Positions 10,690 to 20,385 of a stretch of 64,000 bases of DNA are shown here, one piece after another. This DNA is from Thereva unica. Its lineage: Eukaryota; Arthropoda; Insecta; Diptera; Therevidae. Location of the stretch: positions 64,837,470 through 64,901,469 of the forward strand of contig OX465284.1 in assembly GCA_949987705.1 (NCBI GenBank). Direction: 5' to 3'. A program made the position numbers and the translations under genes. How positions within the stretch are numbered: the stretch's first letter is position 1; every line of letters begins with the position of its first letter. The notes under the pieces were generated by a model. That model worked only from the letters and a program-made list of their open reading frames with translations, ran no database searches and was not told the DNA's origin.

Positions 10690-12190
10690 TTGTAGGTTGT
10701 CCTTTTGGGAGCTGTACGAACCCCAGAAATGTTTTGGAGCGTTAAGAAGTGCTCCATCTTTTTTAAGGTATTTCTATATTGATACCAGAAAGGACGGTCG
10801 CCCATGGCAGAGCTCCGTAGCGAGAAGCTAAACATTTCACCAAATTGTTAATTTTGTCCATTTTGTTAACCACTGTCTTAATGTGCAGGTTCCACTTAAG
10901 ATTTAAAGAAGGCCTAAAATATTTAATTGGTTAAGGGGATAATGCGGTAATCTTTGACTGAGATGGTGGGTACAATGCAGTTTCGTTTTCTGCAGACGAG
11001 AAGTAGTTCTGCTTTGTCCATAAAGATAAGAAGTATTGTTAATTTTATTTAAGCTGGAGCAAAGCGAGATGATGTATAAATTGAAAAGTGGACATAAAGG
11101 CCTCGATTCCCAGATCCGACGGGAGGGAAGTGAGTGAGGATTTGACACTTTGCGATTCTCAAATCCGCAGTCCCGGATTGGTTTAAATCGAAAATTCGGA
11201 GTGAAGACTCACGCGATAATGAAATATATGATGTCGGATTATCTCAGGCGCATTTGTCGTTCAAATCCGCAGAAAATTTGTTGCGGATCACACTTTTACA
11301 GCGTGGAAAATGTCAAAAAGAAATTCGGGGTTGCGGATCTGAGAATCGCAAAGTGTCAAATCCGCAACTCACTTCCCTCCCGTCGGATCTGGGAATCGAG
11401 GCCAAAAGCTGAGAGCCTTGTGGAGTTCCATTCTGTAGTGACATAACGGGTGAAATTGACCCGTACTTGGATGGACCTGTGACTAAGGAAGCTGAGGATG
11501 AGGAATATGAATCTTTTATCAATTTTTAATTTTGCGAGTTGGTTAGCGAGGAAAGGGGCACTAAGTCTGTCGTAAGCCTTTGTCAGATCAAGGGAAAGAA
11601 TGGAAGTGTGCTTTCGTTGAGTGAGACTATCGCAGACGTCAGCGTCTAGAAGGTGTAGGAGAGTATGCAGTATAAGCATGTTGGGACCAAAGTCTAGTAA
11701 TAACAAGTCGACGGCTGATTAATTTGTAGGAGGTCTTATCGAGCCCGGGGGTTGTGCATTGTACCCTTGATGGAATTTAGAGCATTTTTAAATTCGCTTA
11801 AGGTAATACGGTGAGAAAGTGTGACGGCTGTCCAACCCGAGTATCGCTGCATATCAGCGGCTATATTTGCTTTACTTTGCCTGTGTTCAGTAGTGAAGTT
11901 ACTGTCTGCTGAGTAGCTCGACCAAATTTATACCACCTCATTGCACATTAGGTATTAGCCTGGTGGATGGACCAACGGAAACCGCACTTTTGCCCAAGCC
12001 TCCTTAAGATTGTTGCGGACGTCTATGGAGTTCATAAAGGAAAACCACGAGTCCCTTTGAGCTTTTTTAATTGTTCTTTTTAAAATAGCTGAATCCAGAC
12101 GACACCTCAGGAAATTGGAGAGGGAAGGTTGACAACGACAAAGCTGCCAGAATCTGTTTTTAGTTTTTATCAAAGCAAGGATTTCCAGTT
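10690..12190 (-). pseudogene. Jockey/I-type non-LTR retrotransposon fragment, left arm
   Basis: Read on the minus strand, 12,173-11,955 encodes a basic linker (IKTKNRFWQLCRCQPSLSNF) of the type between endonuclease and reverse transcriptase in Jockey/I elements. Next comes an RT core with LDLTKAYDRL (11,706-11,356) and then NGTPQGS in a shifted frame. After a 305-bp MITE (11,099-11,403) there is degenerate thumb-like sequence (NLKWNLHIKTVVNKMDKINN, with stops). Frameshifts and stops make it inactive and no catalytic DD motif survives intact. The right-arm copies are at 34.6-36.06 and 38.45-39.5 kb. It would encode the target-primed reverse transcriptase of a retrotransposon. Confidence 0.7.
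11099..11403. mobile_element. 305-bp MITE with about 80-bp terminal inverted repeats, left arm
   Basis: Ends GGCCTCGATTCCCAGATCCG and its reverse complement; inverted homology continues about 80 bp inward past ACTTTGCGATTCTCA. It interrupts the Jockey-like reverse transcriptase just after NGTPQGS. A 3-bp AAA/TTT flank is consistent with a target duplication. Identical copies at 35,390-35,694 and 38,852-39,156 sit at the same site, so they were duplicated with the arm. Confidence 0.8.
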
Positions 12191-12799
12191 GGGTTGTGAT
12201 ATGGATTTAGGATGACTAGTAGGAATGGGAGCGAACGCAGCGCCACGGAGAATTTTACTGAGTTTAGCCGCTTCTTGAGCGCCTGGGCGTTCTGTGCGAG
12301 TAGTACGCCTGGTAAAACGCTCATTCGAACATAACGCTTAGGCGTTGTATTGCAAAAAATTTAAACAGAATTCACTTAAACATTTTCGCTTTTTGGGTAA
12401 AATTTTTACAGAAAAAATCATGTTTTATATAAAAATAACTTTTCGACATGTGAAGTCCTAAAAATGCATCAAATAAATACAATTTTAACATCAAAATTTG
12501 CTAATATCGTCAAAAGTAAAGGCCGCACATAGGGTTATTTTACCAATCTAGACGGTCGAAAATCATACTCAAAAATTTCATTGCGGGCAGAAAGAAATTG
12601 GTTATTTTTGTTTTAAATTGGATAGAGAACAATAGGCATCCGTTACCGGTGTCTTTTCGGTTGCAACCGTGCGCTGGTTTTAGTCGGAGCTTTGTCATCA
12701 CTTGAAGTGTACGTATATATTTCTCGACTTTCTAAGTGCGACAATATCACTTAAAAAGTAAATAATTTTGTGATCACTGGCTTGTTTAAGAATATTGTA
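12191..12799. promoter_or_regulatory. Promoter-like flank upstream of an exon-like ATG
   Basis: This AT-rich arm sequence has no other feature. About 12,640-12,799 has a TATATATT motif at 12,714 and leads to an ATG followed within 19 nt by a consensus splice donor. It is mirrored in the right arm (about 34,000-34,620). Promoter function is inference. Confidence 0.3.
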
Positions 12800-12818
12800 A
12801 TGGATTTGGATAAAGCAG
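12800..12818 (+). CDS. Possible first coding exon (orphan), left arm
   Basis: ATGGATTTGGATAAAGCAG encodes MDLDKA plus one base and is followed directly by a good splice donor (GTAAGAG). No downstream exon is visible: beyond it lies the tail of an antisense RTE element. It looks like the 5' end of a host gene caught in the duplication, or a chance resemblance. The right arm has the same sequence on the minus strand. Confidence 0.25.
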
Positions 12819-13303
12819 GTAAGAGCTCACACTTTTGAAAATTTTCACTGGGTAAGATAAGACATTGCTTTATTCTTCTTCTTCTTAAATGGCGCAACAG
12901 TCCTTGCAGGACTCGGGCCTCTTGAAGTCTTCTCTACCCCAGCAGGCATTATAGCTCATATTGAGCTAAATATGATCTATTTGCGATTGGCAATTTTTTC
13001 GTTTAAAGTCTCAAATAGTAATTTATGAGATACATATGAGGTAATAGTGAGTTAAGTGGCGCATGTTTCTGAACTAAATATGAGGTCAATATGAGGTAAA
13101 TCAAGAGCTAAATGCTATCTCAAAATGATCTCATATTGAGCTCACTGAGCAGAAAAAAAGTACTGAGAAATGTTAAAAAACAAAATTACTATTTTTACAT
13201 TATTTTTTTTTTGTTCCTGTCTTCTTCTACTACTTTTTATTTTTTATATTCATATAATTTTATATTATTACATTTTACTTATGATTTGAGAATATTTTTT
13301 TTT

Positions 13304-13376
13304 TCGATTGCCTTGGACGAGATTCGAACCTGGGTCGCTGGAACATGAAGCCAACATTCTACCAACTGCGCTATTA
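13304..13376 (-). tRNA. tRNA-like sequence (Pol III A and B boxes), probably a relic
   Basis: On the minus strand TAGCGCAGTTGGTAGA (A-box like) is followed about 35 nt later by GGTTCGAATCTCG (B-box like). The putative anticodon loop TTCATGT would read CAT (Met). The acceptor and T stems pair poorly, so a working tRNA is unlikely. It could be the head of a tRNA-derived SINE or a pseudo-tRNA captured by the transposon. Confidence 0.4.
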
Positions 13377-13511
13377 AGACCAATGTCTATGCGCCGCCGT
13401 AAGAGTGTATATAAATGACAAATATAATATGAGCTAAATATGAGCTAAATATGAGCTCATTGTGAGATTTGTCTAAATAAATACCTAACGATGGAGGTTT
13501 TCTTATAACCG

Positions 13512-15413
13512 CACAGTGGGACGAATTGCCTAAAACGTGGACAAAAGTCCGAAAATAAAAGTTTCGATTAAGGGATTTCCATCTTTTGGTTTGACTACAG
13601 TATTGTTGACACTATTAAATCCCGGTAGTAGAAACGGTTAATTGTTTTTCCTTGAAGCTGCACAGCAGGTCGAACTTGGCCATTGTTTATTTGTAAAGGG
13701 TTCGGCTCTGTGCTTAAAAAACGTAGTGCAAATTGAAACTTGCAGAAAATTATAACGACAATACAGATTCGAAATATTGAAAATGGAGAATGTTTCTCCA
13801 TGTATATACTAAATTATAAATGCTTTATGACTTGTTAAGCGACGTGTTAACATTTGTTATTGAAATAAACAATAATTATGTATAATAACGAGAAAAATTT
13901 ATAAAATTCAATCGAAATTAAGAGATAAGTTATGAGTTCCACGGAATACCACTAAGTGAAGTATTTTTTTATAAAATAAGTTATATTTACGTCAGGATTA
14001 AAAAAGAAAATCCAGCTATTAGTCGTAACTCTCTTAGTAAACCACATATGCAGTTACGGCTGCTACATTTTATTTTTGATGAAATGTCTATAAAAGTGCG
14101 GGAAAATTCTCCATATTGTTAAATTTGCACAATTTGAATTTTGTGGTATTATGTTATCGACGTCGCTGATGACGAATTTGATGTCAAAATTTTAAAATTC
14201 AAAACGGCGGATCCAATATGGCGGACATAATTTTTGAAAATTTGTAGAAATAAGTTTAAAACTTGTATCTGCTATATGTTTTTGAGCATGCCGATTACGA
14301 ATCTGATGTCAAAATTAGGAAATTCACGGATATATATACCTATAAATATTAGTTCAGTCGTCAAAGCACAATGCGAATGCAGACCTCTAACTAAATGTTA
14401 ACTCACGAAACTTTTTCTAAAAAAACAAGTTTTTCGTGAGTAGAATATGTTAAAAAAGTTTCGGAACATTGGTTGTCCGCTGCTCCTAAAAACAGAAAAT
14501 TCCGTTTTTGGACAATATCTCTTTAACGGCAAGTCCCATTCTAAAATATTGTTTACAAAGTTTGTAGATAATGCGATTATCTACAAAGAATCACGAATTC
14601 ATGAATTTGTTTACATGACCTAATACGCAATTTGTATCGGTCATCAGACATTCAATAAATCCTCTGGTGGACTACGTGGCTAATATTTTCAGGCGTGATT
14701 TTTGGATGGTTTTGGAGAAAAAAAAATTGTTCTAGAGAGGGGGCTATCCCCACTATCCACTAAGGTACAGGGTGTTTACGAAAGAAAAAATGTATTTTTT
14801 TAATATTTACTTAAACTTGAATAATTCCTAGACTAATTATCGTAGAACAACGTAATTCAGTTCGTGTTTTAGGTAAATGTGTATTCTTTTATATGATATT
14901 AAGTGAATGACATTGTTTACAAGGTATGTAATTAAAAATGTGATCTAAATCCCAATGTTTTTCGTTTTCTCAGAAAAATTCCAATATTTTAGAATTTTGG
15001 TGTTATTTTGAACCTACATATCTTGTAAAGGGTGTCACTCAAGTTCCTGGTATTAAAATTTTCGAATTCAAGTATCAAATTCGTATTCAGCATGCTCAAA
15101 ATCATATAAATACAAGTTTTGAACAATTTTGAAAAATTATGTCGGCCATATTGGATCCGCCATTTTGAATTTCCAAATTTTGACATCAAATTCGTAATCG
15201 GCATGCCCAAAAACATCTAAAAACAAGTTTTGAGTTTATTTCTACAATGTTTTAAAAATAATGTCCGCCATATTGGATTCGCCATTTTGAATTTTCAGTT
15301 TTTGATATTAAATTCGTGATCAGTGAGCTCGATTACCCTATAATACCGAATTTCGTCCAAATTCATCAATATTTAGACTTTTGTCCACGTTTTCGGCAAT
15401 TCGTTCCACTGTG
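13512..15413. mobile_element. Transib-like non-autonomous element with RSS-like ends
   Basis: Both ends read, from the outside in, CACAGTG, a 22-bp spacer, then ACAAAAGTC. The two termini match over about 38 bp with few differences. The element is flanked by AACCG on both sides (13,507-13,511 and 15,414-15,418), a 5-bp duplication. Transib transposons are known for 5-bp duplications and for ends resembling V(D)J recombination signals (heptamer CACAGTG, 23-bp spacer, nonamer ACAAAAACC). There is no transposase gene inside. The interior has about 130-bp repeats with ATATTGGATCCGCCATTTTG in inverted orientation near each end (about 14,150-14,330 and 15,050-15,330). Confidence 0.8.
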
Positions 15414-15943
15414 AACCGTTGTAAATTCCAATTACAAAAGGTTCCTTTAACATTCGCTTCCCTTCGACATTCGCAAGTATTGGCCAAAATTGCTCAGTTG
15501 AGCTATTAAAAATTGGCAAACCATCGACATTAATGTTTAACAAAATGCTATTATCTTTTTGTAAATTTTAAAATGCCTTCTTAAGACAAACTGTAACATC
15601 TTGGTGCCAATATTTCCATTCTTCATCGATGTTCGTCACTTCTACTGATTTTGGTGTCATCAGAACGGTTCTTCCTTCAGTTGGAAATTTACTAGGAAGT
15701 AGTTTGTTCAGAACACTAAGTAAATCAGTTATTCCATTTCTACCGATACCATATTTGTTAGCCCAACTTCCAATTCCCGCGATTGCATCTCCTACTCTAA
15801 TATTGATATCATCATTATCGTCAAATTATTCAGATAAGTCGCCCAAATTATCAACTTCATTTCTCATTCGATTTGATTCTTCCTCATCCGAAAATCATCC
15901 GATTCCGTCTTAAAAATTGTTATCAAACCAATTGCTCATAATT
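15414..15943 (-). pseudogene. Transposase remnant of the 3.2-kb element
   Basis: Minus-strand translation gives WANKYGIGRNGITDLLSVLN, then LPSKFPTEGRTVLMTPKS, and after a gap NVDGLPIFNSSTEQFWPIL and PFVIGIYNG. This pattern (short helical N-terminus, RTLL-type motif, DGLP.F.SS...FWPIL) is widespread in arthropod DNA transposon proteins usually left uncharacterised. Stops occur upstream (near FDNNF and LSE) and after LKKAF. The frame is cut in the codon after IYNG by the Transib-like insertion and resumes beyond it at about 13,506 with YKKTSIVRYLF before running into stops. Only the N-terminal part of the protein remains. Confidence 0.6.
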
Positions 15944-17172
15944 AGCTCATAACAACCTTCCAATCAAAGAACATTAAGTGGGACATTCAATTTCGGTTTC
16001 TTTCTCACTTTCCTCTCATTATGATCTCATTATTATCTCACAACTGGTTTAATTTTTTTTTGCATTTGGGATGTCATATTTTCCTCATATTGAGCTCATT
16101 GTGAGTTGTAAGACAAATTTCTGGTCTTGTGAGCTCATTTTGCCTGCTGGGACGTCTTGCTAGCTCTCTCCAGTTTGATATACCTATGAAGTTTTCGTAT
16201 ATCTTCTAGCACGTCATCCATCCACCTATTTCTTGGTGGTCCTAATCTTCTTCTTCCAGATGGTCTTCCATGAAAAATCCTGGCTAGAATTCTTTCTTCT
16301 GGAGCCCGTAGAACGTGTTCAAGCCATCGCAGTCTGTTCAATCTTATGTAAGTAGATATGTTTATTTCGTCATACATTTGTTGAAGTTCCTCATTTGTCC
16401 TAATGCGCCATTCGTTTTGGTTAACCCTTACAGCACCAAATATTCTTCTTAAGATCTTCCTTTCGAAGATTTTAAGCTGGTTTTCTATTTGTTGGGTCAA
16501 TGTCCAAGCCTAAGACCCATAGCATACTGGGCGGATTTACGTTTTGTATAGTCTGATTTAGCATTGTCTTGAAATTTCTTTGTTTTTAAAGACTAGTGCG
16601 AAATAGGTTTTATTTGCGGCTGCGATGCGTCTATGGATGTCGTCCTTTATATGGTTTTGTGCAGTAAGCATTGTCCCTAAGTAGATAAAGTTTTCTACAA
16701 TTTCCACAATATGATCGCCAAGGCTGATACTTCGTCCTAGCCGATGTCCTTGTTTTGATACGATCATATATTTTGTTTTTGTGTCATTTACTCGTAAATT
16801 GAACTTTGCTGAGCTTTCTACAATGTTGAAAAAGGTTTCCTTTACCTCTTGTGCATTGCGTCCAATTATGACTATATCATCTGCGAAGGCTAGTATCTGG
16901 ATGTTCCTTGTGAAGATGCTATTTGCTCCATTAAGCTGTGTTTCTCTCATTATTGCTTCGAGAGCAATGTTAAAAAGTATTGGTGAGATTGCATCTCCTT
17001 GTCGCAGACCCGATTCTTGAGGAAAATTGGTTGAGTTACAACCTCGTATTCTCACTTGTGATTCACAATTTTTGGTCGTCATCCTGCAGAGATCTATTAA
17101 TTTTCTGGGGAAACCCATTTCACTCATCGTATTCCACAACTCTCTTTTATTAAATTCTTTTATTTAACTTAC

Positions 17173-17875
17173 ACTGTTTGTCGTCAAATCTTGGAAGTTA
17201 AATTTGACCCACTTCCCGGTTTCGGATAGAGCTGCAATTTTGCATACACGTTTAGTTTGGATGACAATGCAATCTGGCCATTTTGTAAAAATATCAAGAT
17301 GGCGGTTCCAAAATGGCGCCCGATTTTTGAAATTGTGCACTGTTTGTCGTCAAATCTTGGAAGTTAAATTTGACCCACTTTCCGGTTTCGGATAGAGCTG
17401 AAATTTTGCATACACGTTTAGTTTGGATGACAATGCAATCTGGCCATTTTGTAAAAATATCAAGATGGCGGTTCCAAAATGGCGCCCGATTTTTGAAATT
17501 CTGCTCCGCGGCCCTCTGACATGGGTATAAAATGAAAGGATATGACAGGTAGAACACAATAAGCTATGTGGCGTCATTCCAAATTCAAAATGGCGGCCAA
17601 CACTTACACTGTTTGTCGTCAAATCTTGGAAGTTAAATTTGACCCACTTCCCGGTTTCGGATAGAGCTGAAATTTTGCATACACGTTTAGTTTGGATGAC
17701 AATGCAATCTGGCCATTTTGTAAAAATATCAAGATGGTGGTTCCAAAATGGCGCCCGATTTTTGAAATTGTGCTCCGCGGCCCTCTGACATGGGTATCAA
17801 ATGAAAGGATATGACAGGTAGAACACAATAAGCTATGTGGCGTCATTCCAAATTCAAAATGGCGGCCAACACTAA
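17173..17875. repeat. 269-bp tandem array, two full units and a partial, left arm
   Basis: Each unit contains GTTGGCCGCCATTTTGAATT, AAAATGGCGCCCGATTTTTG (in one orientation) and AACAGTGTAAG. The period is 269 bp, and the third unit lacks about 90 bp. Open frames through it are a by-product of the repeat. Confidence 0.85.
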
Positions 17876-18436
17876 ATTGCGGAAAGCTTATAATAGACTA
17901 AAAAGTAGAAAATATAACCGATCAACTTCCAATTTTGCACACACTCGTAGTTCGGGTGGTTAATGTGTATGAATGATGAGATGAATAGTTGAGTTAAGGG
18001 TGAGTTGATAATAAAGAAGCAATACACGTTACAAAAAATCACAAACAAACACAGAGATGCTGCTGTCAACTAGATTCAACTACTCAATAACTGAACTCAT
18101 GTCCGTATGCATAATTTCAACTAAACCCAGGTAGCAGAGCTGAGTAGAGTTCAGTCAACCTTAACCCAACTCGACTCCCGTTTACATGTAGTTAGACTTG
18201 GGTTCAACTTGAGTTCAACTCATCATGTATAAGTACTAAATGCAATCTGACCTTTTTGTAAAAAAATCAAGAAGACGGTTCCGAGATGGCGGCCGTTTTT
18301 GAAATTATGTTCCACCGAGCCCACGACATGGGTATCAAATGAATACAGTTAACTGTGTGACGTAATTTTAAATCTAATAGAATTGCCATCATAAAATGGC
18401 GGAATATATATAATAAACTAAAAAGTAGAAAATAAA

Positions 18437-18828
18437 ATAAATGGTTAAAAAAAATTTTTAAAAAAAATTCTTTTCATTAACTAAAAAATGTACTGAAAAG
18501 TAAAAAATAAAAAATATTTTAAAGAAAGCGTGAAATTTCAATTTTAATGAAAAAGTTAATTAAAAGAATGGCGCATTTTTCATCAAAAATTGAAAATATA
18601 ACTGTAAATCGCGTGAGATTTACAATAACCCTCAATTTTTTGCTTTGTTAATTTCAAATTCTAACAAAAATTTTTGACGAAAAATGCGCCATTCTTTTAA
18701 TTAACTTTTTCATTAAAATTGAAATTTCACGCTTTCTTTAAAATATTTTTGATTTTTTACTTTTCAGTACATTTTTTAGTTAATGAAAAGAATTTTTTTT
18801 TAAAAATTGTTTTTAACCATTTATTTTT
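18437..18828. repeat. AT-rich foldback hairpin of about 390 bp, left arm
   Basis: Two arms of about 180 bp containing AAAGAATGGCGCATTTTTC are inverted around a short loop. Mirrored at 31,194-31,584. Likely a MITE nested in the 1.9-kb insertion. Confidence 0.75.
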
Positions 18829-19709
18829 TTATAGTAAGGTCTATTCTTACTTTATTTACTTAATTGTTAACTTATATTACTTTGGAAAAGACTTAACCTT
18901 TAAGGTTTCTCTTTATTTAATCATTATTTTGTTTTCGTTTACTTTCATTAATACATATATTGATAGCTTATATTTTATACCATAAATTTACGTAAGTGCT
19001 AACCTGTACGTAATCTCTATCTTTACTTAATCATGAATTTTATTTTTTAGTAGATCGTAAGCATTTCTATAGTCTATAAAAAGAAGATGTATATCAATGT
19101 TTTCTTCCCAGCATTTTTCAAGTATTTGTCTCATTATGAAAATCTGGTCTGTTGTCGATCTGTCCGTTCTGAATCCTGCTTGGTAATCACCTACTTTATC
19201 TTCCAAATGTGGTTTCAGTCTATTAAATAAAATATGTGAAAACACTTTGTAAGCTGTGTTCAGAAGAGATATTGGCCTGTAGTTTTTGCAGCTCATCAAT
19301 TCACATTTTTTATGGACTGGGACTATTGTGCCTAAAAGCCATTCTTCTGGCATCTTGCTGCTTCTCCATAGTTTTATGATTAGACTATGTAAGGCCTGGC
19401 ATAACTTCTCCCCACCATTTTTAAAGATTTCCGTGGGTATGCCATCTGGACCTGGAGCTTTGTGATTTTTCAGTTTCGCTATGGCATTTTCAACTTCCTC
19501 CATTGTAGGATCTGGCGTATCGTTTTCTGGGTAATACACGGTTTTCCGCTGCTCCCTGTGTTAGGCTTATATTCTCTTTGAAGAAGTCTCTAAAGTATTT
19601 CTCCCACACCTCGAGTATGTCATCGATACTACTAGCTATAGTACCATCTTCTCTTCTTACCATGGTGCAGGTGGGTTTGTAACCTTTCTTAATCATGTTG
19701 ATTGAAGTG

Positions 19710-20026
19710 TTAACTTCTTTAGGCGCGTTTGGCACTTTTTCGCTGGGGGTAAAACAAAGAATTCGCGACACGCGCATTTTGTTGCTACACCCGTTTCTGG
19801 ACACATGATGACGACACGCGCACTTTGTTGCTCACTCGTTTCTGGGCACTTGTGCCTATGCAGCTGGCTAGAGCATGGCAACTTTTGGTTTAGCTCCACA
19901 TAGAAACAGCAGCGTATAATTCTATGTGTGCGAGGAAAAATAGCCCGCGCTTGGTGGGTGGGATTGGGTTAGAATGTTGCAATGCAGAAGCTGCTCTCAG
20001 CATTCGTTTTATATTCTCTCGCCGCT
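19710..20026. repeat. 0.3-kb inverted repeat, copy 3, closing the left arm
   Basis: Reverse complement of 8,640-8,957 (positions sum to about 28,667). It starts exactly where the homology of the left arm to the right arm stops. Copies 2 and 3 therefore bracket the 10.7-kb left arm like terminal inverted repeats. Confidence 0.8.
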
Positions 20027-20385
20027 TTTTGTTTGTTTTTGGGTTATTAAATTTGTACTATATGAAAATTTATGTGATATATTAAATTGATTGATTTTTA
20101 TGATATACTAAATTTGTACTATGATTCTTTATCGTTCTGTTCGCTCTCTGGGTCTCCAAAGACCCTTTCAAAATCTGATTCTGAATCATTTTCAGAGTCA
20201 AGAACAGCGGAAATCATCAAAGCAATTGCATCTCTCGTGAACGACAATGTCTTTTTTGGGAGTTTTTTTTTTATGTGGCAGTGCTAAACTCAGGAATCGC
20301 CCTTGGTACTACCAGTCCGTCATGTCGTTTGTCACGTCATGGTGCAATGTCTAGCAGCAAGCTTAGTACGAGGGGGGGGAATAGG

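Larger units (their letters stand above)
12938..16151. mobile_element. 3.2-kb DNA transposon with CCCAGCAGGCA ends and AC duplication
   Basis: Terminal inverted repeats CCCAGCAGGCA and TGCCTGCTGGG are flanked by AC on both sides (12,936-12,937 and 16,152-16,153). The right arm at about 33,858-33,875 has the uninterrupted site GCAAGACGTAGAGAAG with one AC, which proves the insertion boundaries and a 2-bp duplication. Near both ends are many GAGCTAAATATGAGCTC-like subterminal repeats. Inside are a transposase remnant on the minus strand, a tRNA-like sequence and a nested 1.9-kb Transib-like element. The family is probably CMC/EnSpm-like from the transposase remnant; that is tentative. Confidence 0.85.
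17153..19048. mobile_element. 1.9-kb insertion splitting the RTE element, left arm
   Basis: It separates the RT codons for NAYDLL from those for ELWN when compared with the uninterrupted copy at 59.12-59.16 kb. It carries a 269-bp tandem array and an AT-rich hairpin. The edges are AT-rich (TAAATAAAAG) and cannot be fixed to the base. The mirrored insertion in the right arm is at about 30,971-32,866. Confidence 0.7.
8958..19705. repeat. Left arm of a giant inverted duplication
   Basis: Position x here matches the minus strand of position about 46,793-46,800 minus x for x below 12.9 kb, and about 50,018 minus x for x above 16.15 kb. The two offsets differ because a 3.2-kb transposon sits only in this arm. 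Shared landmarks in mirrored order are a 1.08-kb inverted-repeat element, a Jockey-like fragment with a 305-bp MITE, an exon-like ATG segment, an RTE element, a 269-bp tandem array and an AT-rich hairpin. Arms differ by scattered single bases (for example Gly versus Asp in the RTE reverse transcriptase), so this is a real duplication with some age. Confidence 0.9.
12867..19705 (-). pseudogene. RTE-like non-LTR retrotransposon, left-arm copy, interrupted twice
   Basis: Minus-strand coding order: N-terminal RT region with NHKAPGPDGIPTEIFKNG and NYRPISLL (19,539-19,027), then an insertion at about 17,153-19,048, then the catalytic core with GLRQGDAISPILFNIALEA and FADDIVIIG (17,139-16,558), then the C-terminal part with RLNRLRWLEHV and a basic GRRRLGPPRNRW tail (16,500-16,152). 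A second insertion (12,938-16,151) precedes the 3' end with its (TTC)n/(GAA)n tail at 12,867. A frameshift follows SRQC. The catalytic Asp pair is present, but the gene is broken by insertions and frameshifts. Compare the fuller copy at 57.6-60.2 kb. Confidence 0.85.

Noticed and set aside
17294..17846. Overlapping 75-90-codon frames in the 269-bp array
   Set aside because: Repeat-derived frames without domains; the same appear mirrored in the right arm.
18719..18985. 88-codon hydrophobic frame as a membrane protein
   Set aside because: Extreme AT bias inside a foldback hairpin produces Phe/Leu/Ile-rich frames by chance.
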